Below the pieces are notes generated by a model, which saw only the letters and a list, made by a program, of their open reading frames with translations, made no database searches and was not told the DNA's origin. From positions 5,952,001 through 6,016,000 of the forward strand of contig JAETXT010000004.1 of assembly GCA_019188255.1 (NCBI GenBank): a stretch of 64,000 nt of DNA. The letters are read 5' to 3'. Position 1 is the stretch's first letter. The number at the start of each line of letters is the position of its first letter. The stretch is from Verticillium longisporum (lineage: Eukaryota; Ascomycota; Sordariomycetes; Glomerellales; Plectosphaerellaceae). The translations under genes and the position numbers were made by a program. Of this stretch, positions 1-10,480 are shown piece after piece.

Positions 1-994
1 TTCTCAACTTGCCGAACATCAAGATGAAGTGGCTGACCTTTCCTCAATCTCCACTATAGCACCATATTGAGACGTTGAGTGGACGCTCCCAGAGCCTCCC
101 TTCATCACCTCTTGTACAAGTTTCGAAGGCGGAGAGGCCTTCGCTGGGCGAGTTTCCGAGACGTAAGAATTGCCGAGTGCGATTGACTGTCTCGACAAAG
201 CCGCGAGGAAATCCTTTCTAATCCATTCATTGACCAGCACCAGATCGGGCGCATACGCACTTTTGCCTCTGATGGAGAAGCGAGCCGTGACAAGGGATCG
301 TGCTGCCTCATCAACATCGGCATCACGTTCCACCACGGCAATTATGCGATTCTGGCTTTCTGATACGATGTGGTGCGCGAGAGGTGCCTCTGTTGAGCCA
401 TTCTGCATGATCCGGCAATGCCTGTGGTTGATGTCGCTGTCTAATATCGTAGTGTATGAAACCTCGAATGTTCCCTCAACGAGAGCAGCCTGGATTAAAG
501 GCAAGACCATGTTGGGCGTCGCCAGCATGGAGCGCCCCATCTGCAACATATCTATCAGCTTGTACGGTAGAAAGGAGTATCACTCGAAGATATACCTGAA
601 CAATCACACAGTTTCCAGCACCGAGCGCCGGTGCCAGTGCCGAAAGCAGCGAGTAGAGAAATGTGTGCGCGAGAGGTTCAATTACAACAATGCCCACAGG
701 GTCCCGGGCATCCGATGCATCCTTGCTATTGGCAATCCGGTACTCCAACTTGAGCTCCGTGTCTGTGTCAATTGAGTCGTAGACCTGGGCAAGACACCGC
801 AACGCCAGCCAGTATTCGGTTGCGATTTCGAATCTCGTGTTCCCCGTGTCCTTCTCCATGGCCGCTTTGATATTCGAAGCGCGGGCAACTAGCGCCTCGT
901 GCAGCTTCTTGAGCTGCGTCTTCTTGAAGAATGGGTTCCATGCCCGGCCATCGATGGCGGCCGAGCGGATGCTGCTGAAGGCCTTGCTGGACAT
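1..994 (-). CDS. aldehyde dehydrogenase-like protein, partial; catalytic cysteine absent
   Basis: Start ATG at 994-992. Exon 1 (994-596) encodes 133 residues; a 55-nt intron (595-541, GTATAT...GCTGAT...TTGCAG) joins in phase 0 to exon 2 (540 leftward). The N-terminal helix region and the stretch RDPVGIVVIEPLAHTF followed by ALGAGNC are typical of the NAD-binding half of ALDH-fold proteins, and ERDADVDEAAR (about 204-214) with GKSAYAPDLVLVNEW (about 92-106 of exon 2) matches the segment that normally carries the catalytic Cys. Here the Cys position is Ala (residue ~228) and no VELGGK glutamate motif is seen, so it is probably a catalytically dead or altered paralogue. An in-frame TGA at 21-19 comes after ~306 residues, short of the usual ~480-500; a shifted frame continues with LMFGKLR, suggesting a frameshift, although the window ends too soon to exclude an unusual intron. 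Divergently transcribed from the gene at 1415. Confidence 0.75.
541..595 (-). other. intron in the ALDH-like gene
   Basis: On the minus strand it begins GTATAT directly after the CAG codon of the GNCVIVQ segment, has a branch-like GCTGAT eleven bases before the end, and ends TTGCAG. Removing its 55 nt joins two reading frames that are both ALDH-like. Confidence 0.75.
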
Positions 995-1414
995 TGTGAG
1001 GTGCTGGTCAAGATGTGGGTTTCGCTAAGAGTCAAGGTGCAAAAGTGCCAAAGAGGTGCGCAACGTGCACAAGAATCTCCAATGATGAAGGCATGCTGGG
1101 ACTTACATGGTAGCTCGCATTAGATCAAACCGATCGAACAACCCAGCCGAGGCCGTGATACAGGGCCTATGGATCTCGGCTGTGGGGAAAAGGGGGCGCC
1201 GGGTGATTCGGCTTGCTTCTCCACATCCCGACGTGCTCAAGGCTACTATTCGGGCCCCTCGCCTACAGCACGCTCCATCACGTAGCAGCTCTCATTTCAA
1301 CAGGTTCGTGTTGAATGCTTCGTAAGGCCAGTCCGTGCATGCTCTGCACTCTTTTGTTCTTCTTCCGTAGATTCCGTTGTTCCTAGCCGCCCAAACCAAG
1401 TCTCCAACAGCAAA
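995..1414. promoter_or_regulatory. divergent intergenic region between ALDH-like gene and small membrane-protein gene
   Basis: A 420-bp non-coding stretch of ordinary base composition lies between two start codons pointing away from each other, so it should hold both promoters. A pyrimidine-rich stretch around 1345-1382 precedes the plus-strand start. I see no clear TATA box or named factor site. Confidence 0.4.
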
Positions 1415-1872
1415 ATGTCAGCTACAATCACCCAGACCGTCTCCAGACCGAACCACCTACCATCTCGTCTCCTGGACGACTACGATCTGCATCACTCTGG
1501 AAAAGCTCAGAAGAACACTGAAGAGACAACCCCGCAGGGAGACCTTCCAGCAGAACCGCCACACTGGGATGTTCCGTATCGCCGAGTTCCAGCATACAGG
1601 CCAATCGACACGGAAAGAGATCAGTCGCAGATTCGCGTCTACACGCATCCCGCCGAGAGGGTCTTCATCGCAACTATGTTCACAGGCGTTTTTATCAATG
1701 CTGTGAGTTTGGTTCTTTGTCACTACCAGCACTACTCCTTCAGTTGAATGAGACTTGGGCGGGATGTTAGGACTGATAGTGTGGGATTTAGACTGCGGCC
1801 AAGGCTTGGCGAGCATCATTTGGCCGTCTCAATGAGAACATTTTCAAGTACAAGATCGGGGGCGAGATCTAA
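1415..1872 (+). CDS. small hypothetical protein with one predicted membrane segment (two exons)
   Basis: Exon 1 (1415-1702, 96 residues) starts at an ATG in good fungal context (CAAAATG). It is followed by an 89-nt intron (1703-1791, GTGAGT...ACTGAT...TTTAG) and exon 2 (1792-1872, 26 residues and TAA), giving 122 residues. The first ~75 residues are hydrophilic and proline-rich (EPPHWDVPYRRVPAYRP). Residues ~83-96 (VFIATMFTGVFINA) are hydrophobic and probably a membrane helix. The C-terminus is basic and ends in KYKIGGEI. Without splicing the frame runs into a stop at 1747; the proposed splice gives a smooth continuation (TAAKAWRASFGRLNENIF). I do not recognise the family. A possible polyadenylation signal AATAAA is at about 2042. 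Confidence 0.6.
1703..1791 (+). other. intron in small membrane-protein gene
   Basis: The donor GTGAGT follows an Ala codon in phase 0. A branch-like GACTGATAG lies at 1771-1779 and the acceptor is TTTAG at 1787-1791. Nearer AG acceptors lead quickly to stops, so this acceptor is preferred. Confidence 0.6.
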
Positions 1873-2083
1873 CCAAGCAATTTTACTTGGTATACGTTTC
1901 TGGTTTTTCTGTTGTAGTTTCGTAGTATAACTTGTTTATGAATGTGGCTCAGGGCTACCTGGTTCATCTACGCACTGGCGCAAGCTTCATATTGCAACGA
2001 AATACAGTGAATAGCAACTAATATCTCTTGAACGATTCATGAATAAAAGGCTATGTTATACTCATTGGCGTTAACCTGTACTT
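1873..2083. other. convergent intergenic region
   Basis: The 3' ends of the small plus-strand gene and the minus-strand cupin gene face each other across 211 bp. An AATAAA near 2042 could serve the plus-strand transcript. Nothing else is recognisable. Confidence 0.4.
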
Positions 2084-2632
2084 CTAATCAGATGACGCCA
2101 CCCCGCGCATACCTCCATAATCCTCCGAAAGCTCCTCTCCTGGGGCCGATGAAGTCGCCGGCTGCAGCACGTACAACATCCTTGCCCACTCCGTCTGACT
2201 GACATTGCGCCAGGCATGCATTGTTGCGCGTTGGACACAAATGTCGCCGCGTTCCAGCAACTGCGTCTCCCCCGAATCGAGGACCAGCTCGACACTTCCC
2301 TCGATAACGACACCATAATCGAGGCTGACAGTCTTGTGCATGGGCGACAGCGCTCCCGGCGGCATATCGACATAGCGGAGGACAGTGCCAGTGGAAACGC
2401 TGAGGCCTGGAGGGCTCTTGCGGTAACCCTCGTAAGCGGTCACGTCTGCCCTGCTGCCGAGGTCGACGGGGAAAGTGTTCGTGACGTAGGGTTGGAAGAA
2501 GCTGGCATCTCCTTTTGCAATCTCTGCGAAGTCGGCCTCGGCGGGAATAGACTGGTCGATGATTGCTTCGCCCTGATCGTTGTTGGCCGTGATGAAGCGC
2601 TTGGGGATAGCGAGCTTGCCCACGTGAGCCAT
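2084..2632 (-). CDS. cupin-domain protein (single exon, 182 aa)
   Basis: One uninterrupted frame of 182 residues starts at ATG 2632-2630. Residues ~85-157 form a single cupin beta-barrel. Motif 1 is PPGALSPMHKTVSLDYGVV (91-109) with His99 and, in place of the usual second His/Glu, Asp105-Tyr106. Motif 2 is LERGDICVQRATMHAWRN (126-143) with His139 and Asn143. This degenerate motif-1 pattern, HxxxSLDYG, is common in fungal small cupins; the reaction is unknown and metal binding may be weakened. No signal peptide is visible. Upstream, only about 60-70 bp of normal sequence separates the ATG from RIP-mutated transposon DNA, so its promoter is very short or lies in decayed DNA. Some such cupins lie in secondary-metabolite or catabolic clusters; that is background, not evidence here. 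Confidence 0.85.
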   Translation of the reverse strand: MAHVGKLAIPKRFITANNDQGEAIIDQSIPAEADFAEIAKGDASFFQPYVTNTFPVDLGSRADVTAYEGYRKSPPGLSVSTGTVLRYVDMPPGALSPMHKTVSLDYGVVIEGSVELVLDSGETQLLERGDICVQRATMHAWRNVSQTEWARMLYVLQPATSSAPGEELSEDYGGMRGVASSD

Positions 2633-3539
2633 GGTGATAGTACGCTTAGGGATAGAGGGGTCCTTTGGATGGTGTATGTTTGTTTGCGACTTTTGCTATA
2701 GGCTTCACGATAAAGGAGACTTCTAATAGTAATAATAACTTTCTTAGGTAGGTATTTTACACTTTTTAATCTATATAAGCTATAGCTCTTATTATCTCTA
2801 TAGATAATAATACTTTCTTATATTGATTGATCCCCTGCACCTAGCGCTGCCGTTAATTCAATTAATTCAAATATCGGGAGTGGAATTAACTATTTAATAT
2901 ATTTCGGACTATAGATTTAACTATTTAAATTAGTTAATTGGATTTAATATAGTTTAAATTAGTAAATAAAGCTATCGCTAACTAGACGACTTACTAGAAT
3001 AATTAACATTTATAGTATTAAATACTTAAGCCCTCCTAGTATAATAGCGCTACTATAAAGCTAATTTCTAAGGTACTAGACCTCTTCTAATATATCTAAA
3101 GCTATCGTAAGCCTCTATAACGTTAATATAAGCTTTATAAAGCTAAATGCCCTCTTATAATCGGTAGCTATTACTAGGATAATAAGGATATTAAGGGCTA
3201 GGCAGCTAATTATAGGGAACGCCTCCTCTTAACTTATCTATTAATTAATAGGGTCCTTAACGTCGATAGTCTAGATTAAGTCGAGGTAAAAGTATCGATC
3301 GAGTTTAGAGTTTACTAGAATTGCCCTCTAATAACGACTATATATCTAATCGTTAAATAATATTAAATTAATAGCTTATTATAATGCCTATATTTCGTTA
3401 AAGCTTATAGCTATTAATAGTATATCTTATTATAATAGTAATTAACCTTAATAATACTATTACTCCTAATAGATATATAAGCTAGTACGAGATTTATAAA
3501 GCTATATTAATTATTCTAACGTTATCTATTATACCTCTA

Positions 3540-4270
3540 GCTATTATATTCCTAGCCTAGGGTAGAGGATAATAACTATTATATATAATAGAGACTCTAT
3601 TAGCTTAGTATAGTATTAATTAAGCTTCTTCTATATATTCGTAATAGAGAGATAGAAATATTATTATAAATCTTTAAAGAGTATTTCGAGGTAATAAGAG
3701 GGTATTATAGAATATTCGCTCTATATATATATAAGGAGGGAATAGATTAATAAGGGCATAAAGGAGCTTTATATATAAGGTTAATAACCTCTCCGATGAG
3801 TTATAGATACTTAAGGAGAATCTCTAGTATTAGAGAAGTCGTTAAAGAACGACTTCTATTATTCTATTTACTCTAAGATATACTCTATATCTACGAATAT
3901 CTCCTAGAGCGCTCTATAACTTCTATTCTTAGCTTATCCCTATATATATATTATTTATCGATATAATAGCTTAAAAGCTTCGTAAAGCTCTATAAAAAGG
4001 CGTTAATCCTTAAAGGTTAGAACGTCGTCTTCTAATATATATTTATAAAGGTCGGGTTTAGAGAGATTCTTTTAGAGGAAGCTTTAGATATTACTATACT
4101 TCTTAAAGGCCTAATCGAGTATTAAGAACGTTAAATTCTATTATATTTCGTTATTAAAGATAAGCTAGAGCTTAAAGTCGGATTATTAATAGATTTAGAA
4201 GTTATTATTAGCTTTTTAAGCTTCCTTAGCGATAGTTTAGAAGTATTTACTATATTATAGTAAAGAATAA
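3540..4270 (-). pseudogene. hAT transposase remnant
   Basis: Read on the minus strand and allowing TAG/TAA to stand for Gln/Trp, the region around 3960-4060 gives a frame including LYKYILEDDVLTFKD and RLFIELYEAFKLLYR, then further on a stretch of IFVDIEYILEQIE type. This resembles the central region of hAT transposases, where a DW motif is followed by the helix ending in LKPF. The limits are only those of the part I read; the original gene was longer. No functional product is possible. Confidence 0.5.
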
Positions 4271-5611
4271 ACCTATTTAATAATATTATAAAGCTTATTA
4301 ATAAATCCCTTCTTCCTCTAATAACGAAGAGAGTCTTAAGAGTCGCTTAATAGTTCTAGGGCTTATACTTCTTATTTAAAGACCTTATTATCCTCTCTAT
4401 ATAAGAAAGCCCTTTTAATAAGGTTTAGGATATAATTATAATATCGTATTCATTATTTTAATATATTATTAATCGTTATAGATAGAATTAACTATTAAAA
4501 TAGCTTTTAATTATAAGAATCGTTAATCTATATATTATCTAAGACTAAGATATTAATACGATGTAAGATATCCTACTCCTTAATAATGGATATAATAAAG
4601 GCTATAGTATTCCGGCCTATATAGCTTCTATACTATTATTAGAGAATAAGAAGACGCTATTATTAAATATTATTATAGCTTATATAGTAATATGAAATAG
4701 CTAGTATCGCTAAGCTATTTAGCGAGGTCTAGTAATTAAATATAAAGTAGATCTAAGACTTCGAAGCTATTAATTAATATTATATCTATTTCTTCTTTAT
4801 AGTAAAAACCCTAGAGAGATGCTATCGGAGAGAGGTTTATCCCTGGGGTATTACTAGGACAATATAAGGATTTAATTATATAAGGAGCTAATTAAAGTAT
4901 AAACTATTAAAGATATTAAAGGGCTAGTTTATCGTTATAACGAATATAAGAATAAGCTCTTCTATTTAATCTATTAAAGATTTATATATTATAATATACT
5001 ATAGTATTAACTCTAAAGTACTTAAAGAGTCTTCCTCTATTTATTTACTTAAAGATTCGAATACCTTATACTTCTTCTATAGATAAGTTATTATAGAGGT
5101 TATTAAAGTAGCCTTAAAGAGCTAAACGTTATAAGTCTTATTATATCATTAATAGAGCTAGAAGCTTAACCTAATCGTATCTCTTTCGAGGACCTCTATA
5201 ATAAAGAGCCTATAAATATATATCTAGCTTCTACGATCCTTTACTCCTTTATATAAAATATATAATATAAGGGTAAAGCGATAATGATACTAAGTCGTAA
5301 TAGGGAAAGGGTAGGAATCTACTATATTATTTAATTATAAAGTCTCTAATAGTTATAATAATATTATTAGAATTAGAGTCGAATTAAAGATCGTAAGGGA
5401 TATATTAAGGGTTCTTAAAGTCGGCGGGTTAATATTCGGAAAATAGAGGTCGTAGAGTAGCTATAGGAGGGATTAAAGTAATATTGCAAATAGAGGGCTA
5501 GAGGGTTTAGAACTATATTATATATCTATACGATATTTTAGAGGGTAGGTTTAATTAGCTATAAAGCCTTCTTAGTATTACTATTAGAGCGCTCTTAATA
5601 TAATAAGATTA

Positions 5612-5680
5612 TATAGTCTAGTAGTATAATATCTAGTATTTATAGTAGAAGGCGTAGGTTCGAATCCTACCCTAGTTACT
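5612..5680 (+). pseudogene. tRNA-like sequence with intact T-arm
   Basis: At 5654-5670, GTAGGTTCGAATCCTAC forms a perfect 5-bp T-stem with a 7-nt loop and an exact B-box. About 35 bases upstream GTCTAGTAGTATAAT resembles a D-arm/A-box with RIP-type changes. The anticodon arm and a matching acceptor stem cannot be drawn convincingly. It lies inside the hAT element. It is either a captured, mutated tRNA gene or a tRNA-derived promoter. Confidence 0.35.
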
Positions 5681-5920
5681 ATTATATACGAACTTAAAGC
5701 TTAAGTTAGCTTTGAGTTAGCGTATAACTCCTCTTTTTAGTTATATAATATACTGGAATATAGAAATCCCGAGATTTATATATAACTTAATAGTATTTAA
5801 ATAGTTAATTAATCTATATAGGGTTATTTAACTATTTAAATCGTAAAATTAGAGTGATTTAATTAATTATTTAACTATTTGAATTAATAGAATTGAATTA
5901 ACGGTAGCGCTACCTGTACT

Positions 5921-6159
5921 ACCCCGCCTCCTCACTCCCGATATAAGGTCCCGATATAGGCGCGCAGGGTATAGCGGCCGCATTAAGCTATAAAGTATAC
6001 TATAGTATTATTAATAATAATAATAATAATATATTTAAATGCCTTAAAATCCCCTAGAAGTAAATGGGCGCCTACGCCGACCTATATACTAAGTAATAAA
6101 AGGAATCCTTCTTACTAGCTACTACTAGTATTAGAGACCCCTCGGGACTATAGTCGTAT
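5921..6159. other. spacer between hAT element and solo LTR
   Basis: The first ~65 bases are GC-rich and little mutated, including GCGGCCGC near 5976 and two copies of a CCCGATATA motif. A TAA microsatellite follows at about 6009-6030. No gene is recognisable. Confidence 0.4.
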
Positions 6160-6366
6160 TGAAACCGGGCAGGTTAGAAAGGTATAGCTTAGCGATAAGG
6201 TAATAAGGAGTAGCTAATCAGGGAAACGGACATTAGCTAGACTCGTTATGAGGACCCCCAAGGGATACACATCATCAATCTAACACCACACATTCAAGGA
6301 CCTATCTTTTTCTCAAATGACTGCTTCGTTGCCCTGATCAGTTGAGGTCATTACTGGCCCTACTTT
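6160..6366 (+). repeat. solo LTR of family F, little mutated
   Basis: This ~207-bp sequence begins TGAAACCGGGCAGG and is the reverse-orientation counterpart of the two LTRs at 44240-44446 and 56855-57061. It keeps many CA/TG dinucleotides that are TA in the other two, so it is close to the unmutated LTR sequence. It is flanked by an imperfect duplication ending GTAT on both sides. No internal retroelement sequence adjoins it. Confidence 0.7.
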
Positions 6367-6389
6367 AGTATAGGGACTCTATTAACTCC

Positions 6390-7830
6390 TCTCTTTATAA
6401 AAGAGCTTTTCTTTTATTAATTAGTATATTAAGGGGGCAGGTTATTAGTTAGTATTAGATTAAACTCCCTACTTAGCGTTAACGCCTCGGGAGAGCTATA
6501 TAGATAGCTAGCGGGCTAGTAGGCATCGTCGGTTAATATCTAGGGTATATTATATTAAAGAAATTAATATCCCTTATTATCTTAATATAGGTTTCCTATT
6601 TAATATTAAGTAATATATTAATATACTTTTATTAGCCTATCTAAAGAGGGGTTTATCTTATATAGGCTTTTCTATAGAATAGTAAATAGCCTAGGGTCTT
6701 ATCCTTACTATATAAGTATGTAATTCTCGTTTTAATATATTTAAAGTAAATATAGTATTTCTCGAAGTCTCTATATCCTATCCTTATAGCTAGGAGGTAG
6801 TAGAGCTTCGACCTACTAAGTACTTCGAGTTCCTTAATAGGTTTAAGTATAGCTTTTAGCTCGAGCTCTAAGTAGCTATCTAGCTATTCTTACTCTTACT
6901 ACCTCTTATAGTCTAAGTAGTACTATTTATATAGTAATCTCTTAATATAGCTAAAGGTAGGGGGGTATCGTCTATAAAGGGTATATTAGCTCCCTTCTTT
7001 ATAAGGGAATTAGCTAGCTCGTTTCCTTATATTCCTATATATCCGGGGGACTACTTAGTTATAATAAGTACTAATGCCTCTTATACTATCCGATAGAAGT
7101 CGATTATAGCCTCTTATAAGGAGATTAGGGGTATTCTATTTAGGTACTAGATAGTAGAGGTATTATCTAGGTATATTATAATAGTAGTAGTATCCTTATT
7201 AATATAGAGGTTAAGGCATTCTTTTAGACCTACCTTTATAGCTTTAACCTCTATATCGAAGACCTCCGCCCTAGGAAGTAATTAGCTACCTTTATATATA
7301 TATCTATTATAACTTCCCTCGAAGATCGTATAGCTAAAGCCCGATATCCTAGCTAGCTAGGAGCTATATATAAAGATAAGAAGGTATATTATAGGGAGCC
7401 TCTTAACCTATCGGTTAAAGACCTTAGTAATTTCCTCTTTAGTACTTAGCGTTAATAGTACTATAAATTCTTTAGGGAAGAGTATAGGTCTTAGGAACTA
7501 GGGGATTATACTTACTATAGTAGTTAGAATCGTAGGCCTTAGGGGGTTGCCTCTATTATAGAGGGTCCTATACTAAGTAATACGGGGTACTAGGGGATAT
7601 ATTACGTCTAGGTATTACGGATTATACCTAGCTAAGCTATAAAGCTAAGGCTACGCCTTAGTAGCTAGTTCGCTAATAGGCTTATATATAACTCCTTGTT
7701 TTCCATTATAAGGGGGTATAAAGAGCTATTATAGTATTTCTTTAACTTCTTATTCTTTATCTAATAATAATATATTTAAGGCCTCGTCCTAGTATAATGC
7801 TAAATAACTAGCCCCTTATATATTATTAGG
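6390..7830 (-). mobile_element. Tad1-like LINE, 3' fragment
   Basis: The minus strand encodes the end of a non-LTR retrotransposon polyprotein: an RT C-terminal part (7620-7812, matching 57520-57709 of the LINE below) followed by an RNase H domain. The similarity to the other LINE stops abruptly at about 7828, so the 5' part is missing here. Confidence 0.7.
6985..7340 (-). pseudogene. LINE RNase H domain remnant
   Basis: Allowing RIP-made stops at Gln codons, the minus strand reads GFSYTIFEGS, then LPRAEVFDIEVKAIKVGL, then IIIYLDNTSTI and finally SPGYIGI*GNELA. This is the order of the RNase H core (first strand, the ExxA helix, the YLDN strand with catalytic Asp, and the GNExA end) in fungal LINEs. 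Several TAG codons make it non-functional. Confidence 0.75.
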
Positions 7831-8140
7831 TTAACGATTAATTATAGATTACGTTAGCCTCCCTCCTCTAGATAATAATATAAACTTATAGCTATAGAAT
7901 AGTAACCTATTATAGGACGAAATAATTAATTACTATATTAGATAGATAATATAGGATAATATATACCCCTTAGAAGCTATTATATATTAATAGTTATTAT
8001 TAGTAGAATAGAATTAAGAATATATAGAATAATTATTAATAGTATTAAACCTATTAATTATAATTAACCCCCTATTTATAAACGATCTATTAATTAAATC
8101 GATTATTTAAGCGATAATTATAAAGAAGTATTATTATAAG
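7831..8140. other. AT-rich mutated spacer
   Basis: RIP-mutated DNA between the LINE break and an LTR. I see no recognisable coding or repeat structure. Confidence 0.4.
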
Positions 8141-8430
8141 TATAGTAGATAGATAATTATATAACCCTATTATATAACTATAGATTAGTAATTACTATTA
8201 TATAATTCCCTTTAATAATTATAATATAGTAATTACTATTAAGCTATTATAGTATAATAATTATAGAACTATAATTACTAGATAGGGAGATTCCTAATTA
8301 TATAACTAGGAGGAATAATATATAGAGAATTACTTATTATACTCCTAATAAGGGAGGGTATCTTAATATAATACCTTGAATTAAGTATTTAAGATCTAAG
8401 GTTATTAGTCCTTATAGCTACGATTATATT
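8141..8430 (+). repeat. LTR of family D (solo or element end)
   Basis: About 290 bp starting TATAGTAGATAGATA is shared with 36405-36694 in the same orientation. The sequences beyond both ends differ between the two sites. No internal retroelement sequence is obvious beside this copy, so it may be a solo LTR. Confidence 0.6.
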
Positions 8431-8849
8431 AAATAATAATAACTAGTTTAAATAAGCTAAATCGACTATATATTATATTATTTATAGAATAAAAGGCTCC
8501 TTAAGGGCCTTAAAGAATCTTTACTAAGAAGTTCTCTTTAGGAGTTATAATAGTCTATTTGCTCCTTAAAGCACTAGATTAATACTTAGAGACGTTCCGA
8601 CTACTTATTATAAATTAGGAAGAAGCGTTTCTTAGAGATACTCTATTAATAATAGAAGAAAAGGAGCTTAGCCTAGAATATAATAGAATTTTATAATAGA
8701 ATCCTATATTATCCCCTATTATAGCTTATATTTAAATAGAATAATAAATAATTAAGAATAGCTTTATAAGAATACTAATCTAATAAATACTTAAATTAGA
8801 TTAATTCCCTTAAATAATAGAAGATTAGTAAAAGGTATATAAGAGAGTA
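8431..8849. other. unrecognised mutated sequence left of copia C1
   Basis: RIP-mutated; a plus-strand frame with stops mainly at possible Gln codons can be followed in places, but I cannot assign it to any family. Confidence 0.35.
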
Positions 8850-9071
8850 TATTAAATTAATATTAGGGGATTACCTAGGTCGGTAATTACTATAGTTATA
8901 GGTTTTACTAATATAATAATTACTAGGGCTAGGATTTATAGCTCTTATAAATATATAATTTAAAGCTTATATAATTAGTAAATTAAATAGGTATATCTAA
9001 TTTATATAGGTAGTAGTAATTTAGAGAGATAGTATTAATAATTATTATAAATCTTATATTACCTACCCTAC

Positions 9072-9505
9072 TATAACGCCCTAGCCCGGTCGTTACTAGG
9101 ACACTAGGCAGGATACCCCGCAGGCGATCGGACGCGCTGCACGGACCTATAGGATCACTTACGTAACCGTAACTAGATTACGATTCTTAAAGTGATCCGG
9201 TTACTAACTATACCGTAACCCGAGTAATAGGATTACGATAAGAAAGGTAAGCTATCTAATATAGACTTATTAACTTAATACGATAAGGATAGAATAATAG
9301 GTATATAAGGACGGGTATTTAGTACTTATAGATATATTCTTTCTTATAATAGTAATTAATCTAAGTCTTACTTTATATTTATTATAATGAGTATATAACG
9401 CTTTACAATACTATATCGTCTTAGAGTTATAACCTAAGCTTCTATTAATAGTAACCCTAACCCTTTAATAATATTCCCTTCTTCGGAAGCTACTAAATCG
9501 TAATA
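9072..9505 (+). repeat. gypsy B 5' LTR
   Basis: Direct copy of 17330-17763, differing mostly by C/T and G/A changes. It contains a short AACCCTAACCCT run that is part of the LTR and not a telomere. Confidence 0.9.
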
Positions 9506-9559
9506 TTTTAATTACTCTTATTTAATAGGTTTACTTTATAATACTAAGTAATACTTATT

Positions 9560-10480
9560 ATAGGAATAATATCTATTAATAATATCGGTAATAGCGCTAG
9601 TAACTTAGCTACTATAATCTAAGAACTTCGTTCAGAGAATGAATAGCTCCGGGCCTTAATATAATAGCTCTAAGGAGGGTCGAATATAAAAGCCCTTCCC
9701 CTTTAACTATTCGATAGAAACCCTAGGGTACTTTAATCTTTTATTACCTAGGTATACTAGTATTATAAAGCTAATAAGAACTAGCTTAAGTACTAAGGCG
9801 AGAAAGTCGTTAACGCCTCCTCTTATCTTAAAGGGGATACTTTATATTAATTCGAACCCTTTATTCGAGACTATTCTACCTATATTAAGAAAGAAGATAT
9901 AAAGAAAGCTACTTAGGACGTCTATATTAATATAAACGCTTTCGAGGAAGCTATTAAAGGAGCATTTAGAGATATAGATAAAGAATAATAAAACGAACGA
10001 AAGATCCTTTAGCTTAAATAGGCGGGACCAGTTATTAAGTACGCTATAGAGTTTCGATTCTTAATTACTCGATTAGATTAGATAGAGTCTACTCTTATAG
10101 CCCGTTTCTATAAAGGACTTAAGGACGTCGTTAAGGACGACCTTATCTAGGAAGATAGGCCCAAGACCTTTATTAAGTATATTACTATAGCTATTAAGAT
10201 CGACGATCGCTAATATAAATATAGAATAGAGAAAGGATAAAAACCCGCTATAGGACTATAGAACCCTTACGTCCCCTATTATCGATCTAATTAAGGACGT
10301 AAGTATTAGTACGATAAGCCCTATATTAATATAGTTTAGGGGTAAACTATTTATATAAGCCCTATAGAACTTAATAATATCTATTATAGTAAACCTAAGG
10401 ACCTTAAGGATACTAAATACTATAACTATAGAAAGAATAAGTATATAGCTTAAGAATACTACTAGCCTAAGAAGCCTTAA
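9560..10480 (+). pseudogene. gypsy B gag remnant
   Basis: With RIP stops read as Gln/Trp, the plus strand gives a coiled-coil-like start (ELRSENEQLRALIQQLQGG), a capsid-like middle (AFEEAIKGAFRDIDKE; LIARFYKGLKDVVKDDLI) and, near 10416-10475, a mutated CCHC zinc knuckle in which Tyr codons (TAT/TAC) replace Cys (TGT/TGC). This is the usual layout of a Ty3/gypsy Gag. It is no longer translatable. Confidence 0.7.

Larger units (their letters stand above)
2842..5912 (-). mobile_element. hAT-type DNA transposon, RIP-mutated
   Basis: The ends are inverted repeats: left TAGCGCTGCCGTTAATTCAA from 2842, and the reverse complement of the right end TAGCGCTACCGTTAATTCAA, both continuing to a shared AATTCAAATA. 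Flanking 8-bp duplications are CCTGCACC (2834-2841) and CCTGTACT (5913-5920); the differences are C-to-T, as RIP would make. An 8-bp duplication is the hAT hallmark. The minus strand inside carries a decayed transposase. Confidence 0.8.

Noticed and set aside
170..775. 201-residue plus-strand frame opposite the ALDH-like gene
   Set aside because: It overlaps conserved ALDH sequence on the other strand and spans its intron; composition shows no independent coding signal.
1107..1325. 72-residue frame in the divergent intergenic region
   Set aside because: No recognisable protein and poor start context; lies in the promoter interval.
2216..2701. 161-residue plus-strand frame opposite the cupin gene
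   Set aside because: Shadow of the cupin frame; it runs into mutated transposon DNA.
9448..9462. AACCCTAACCCT telomere-like run (also near 17710)
   Set aside because: Only two units, present in both LTRs of gypsy B, so it is part of the LTR and not a telomere.
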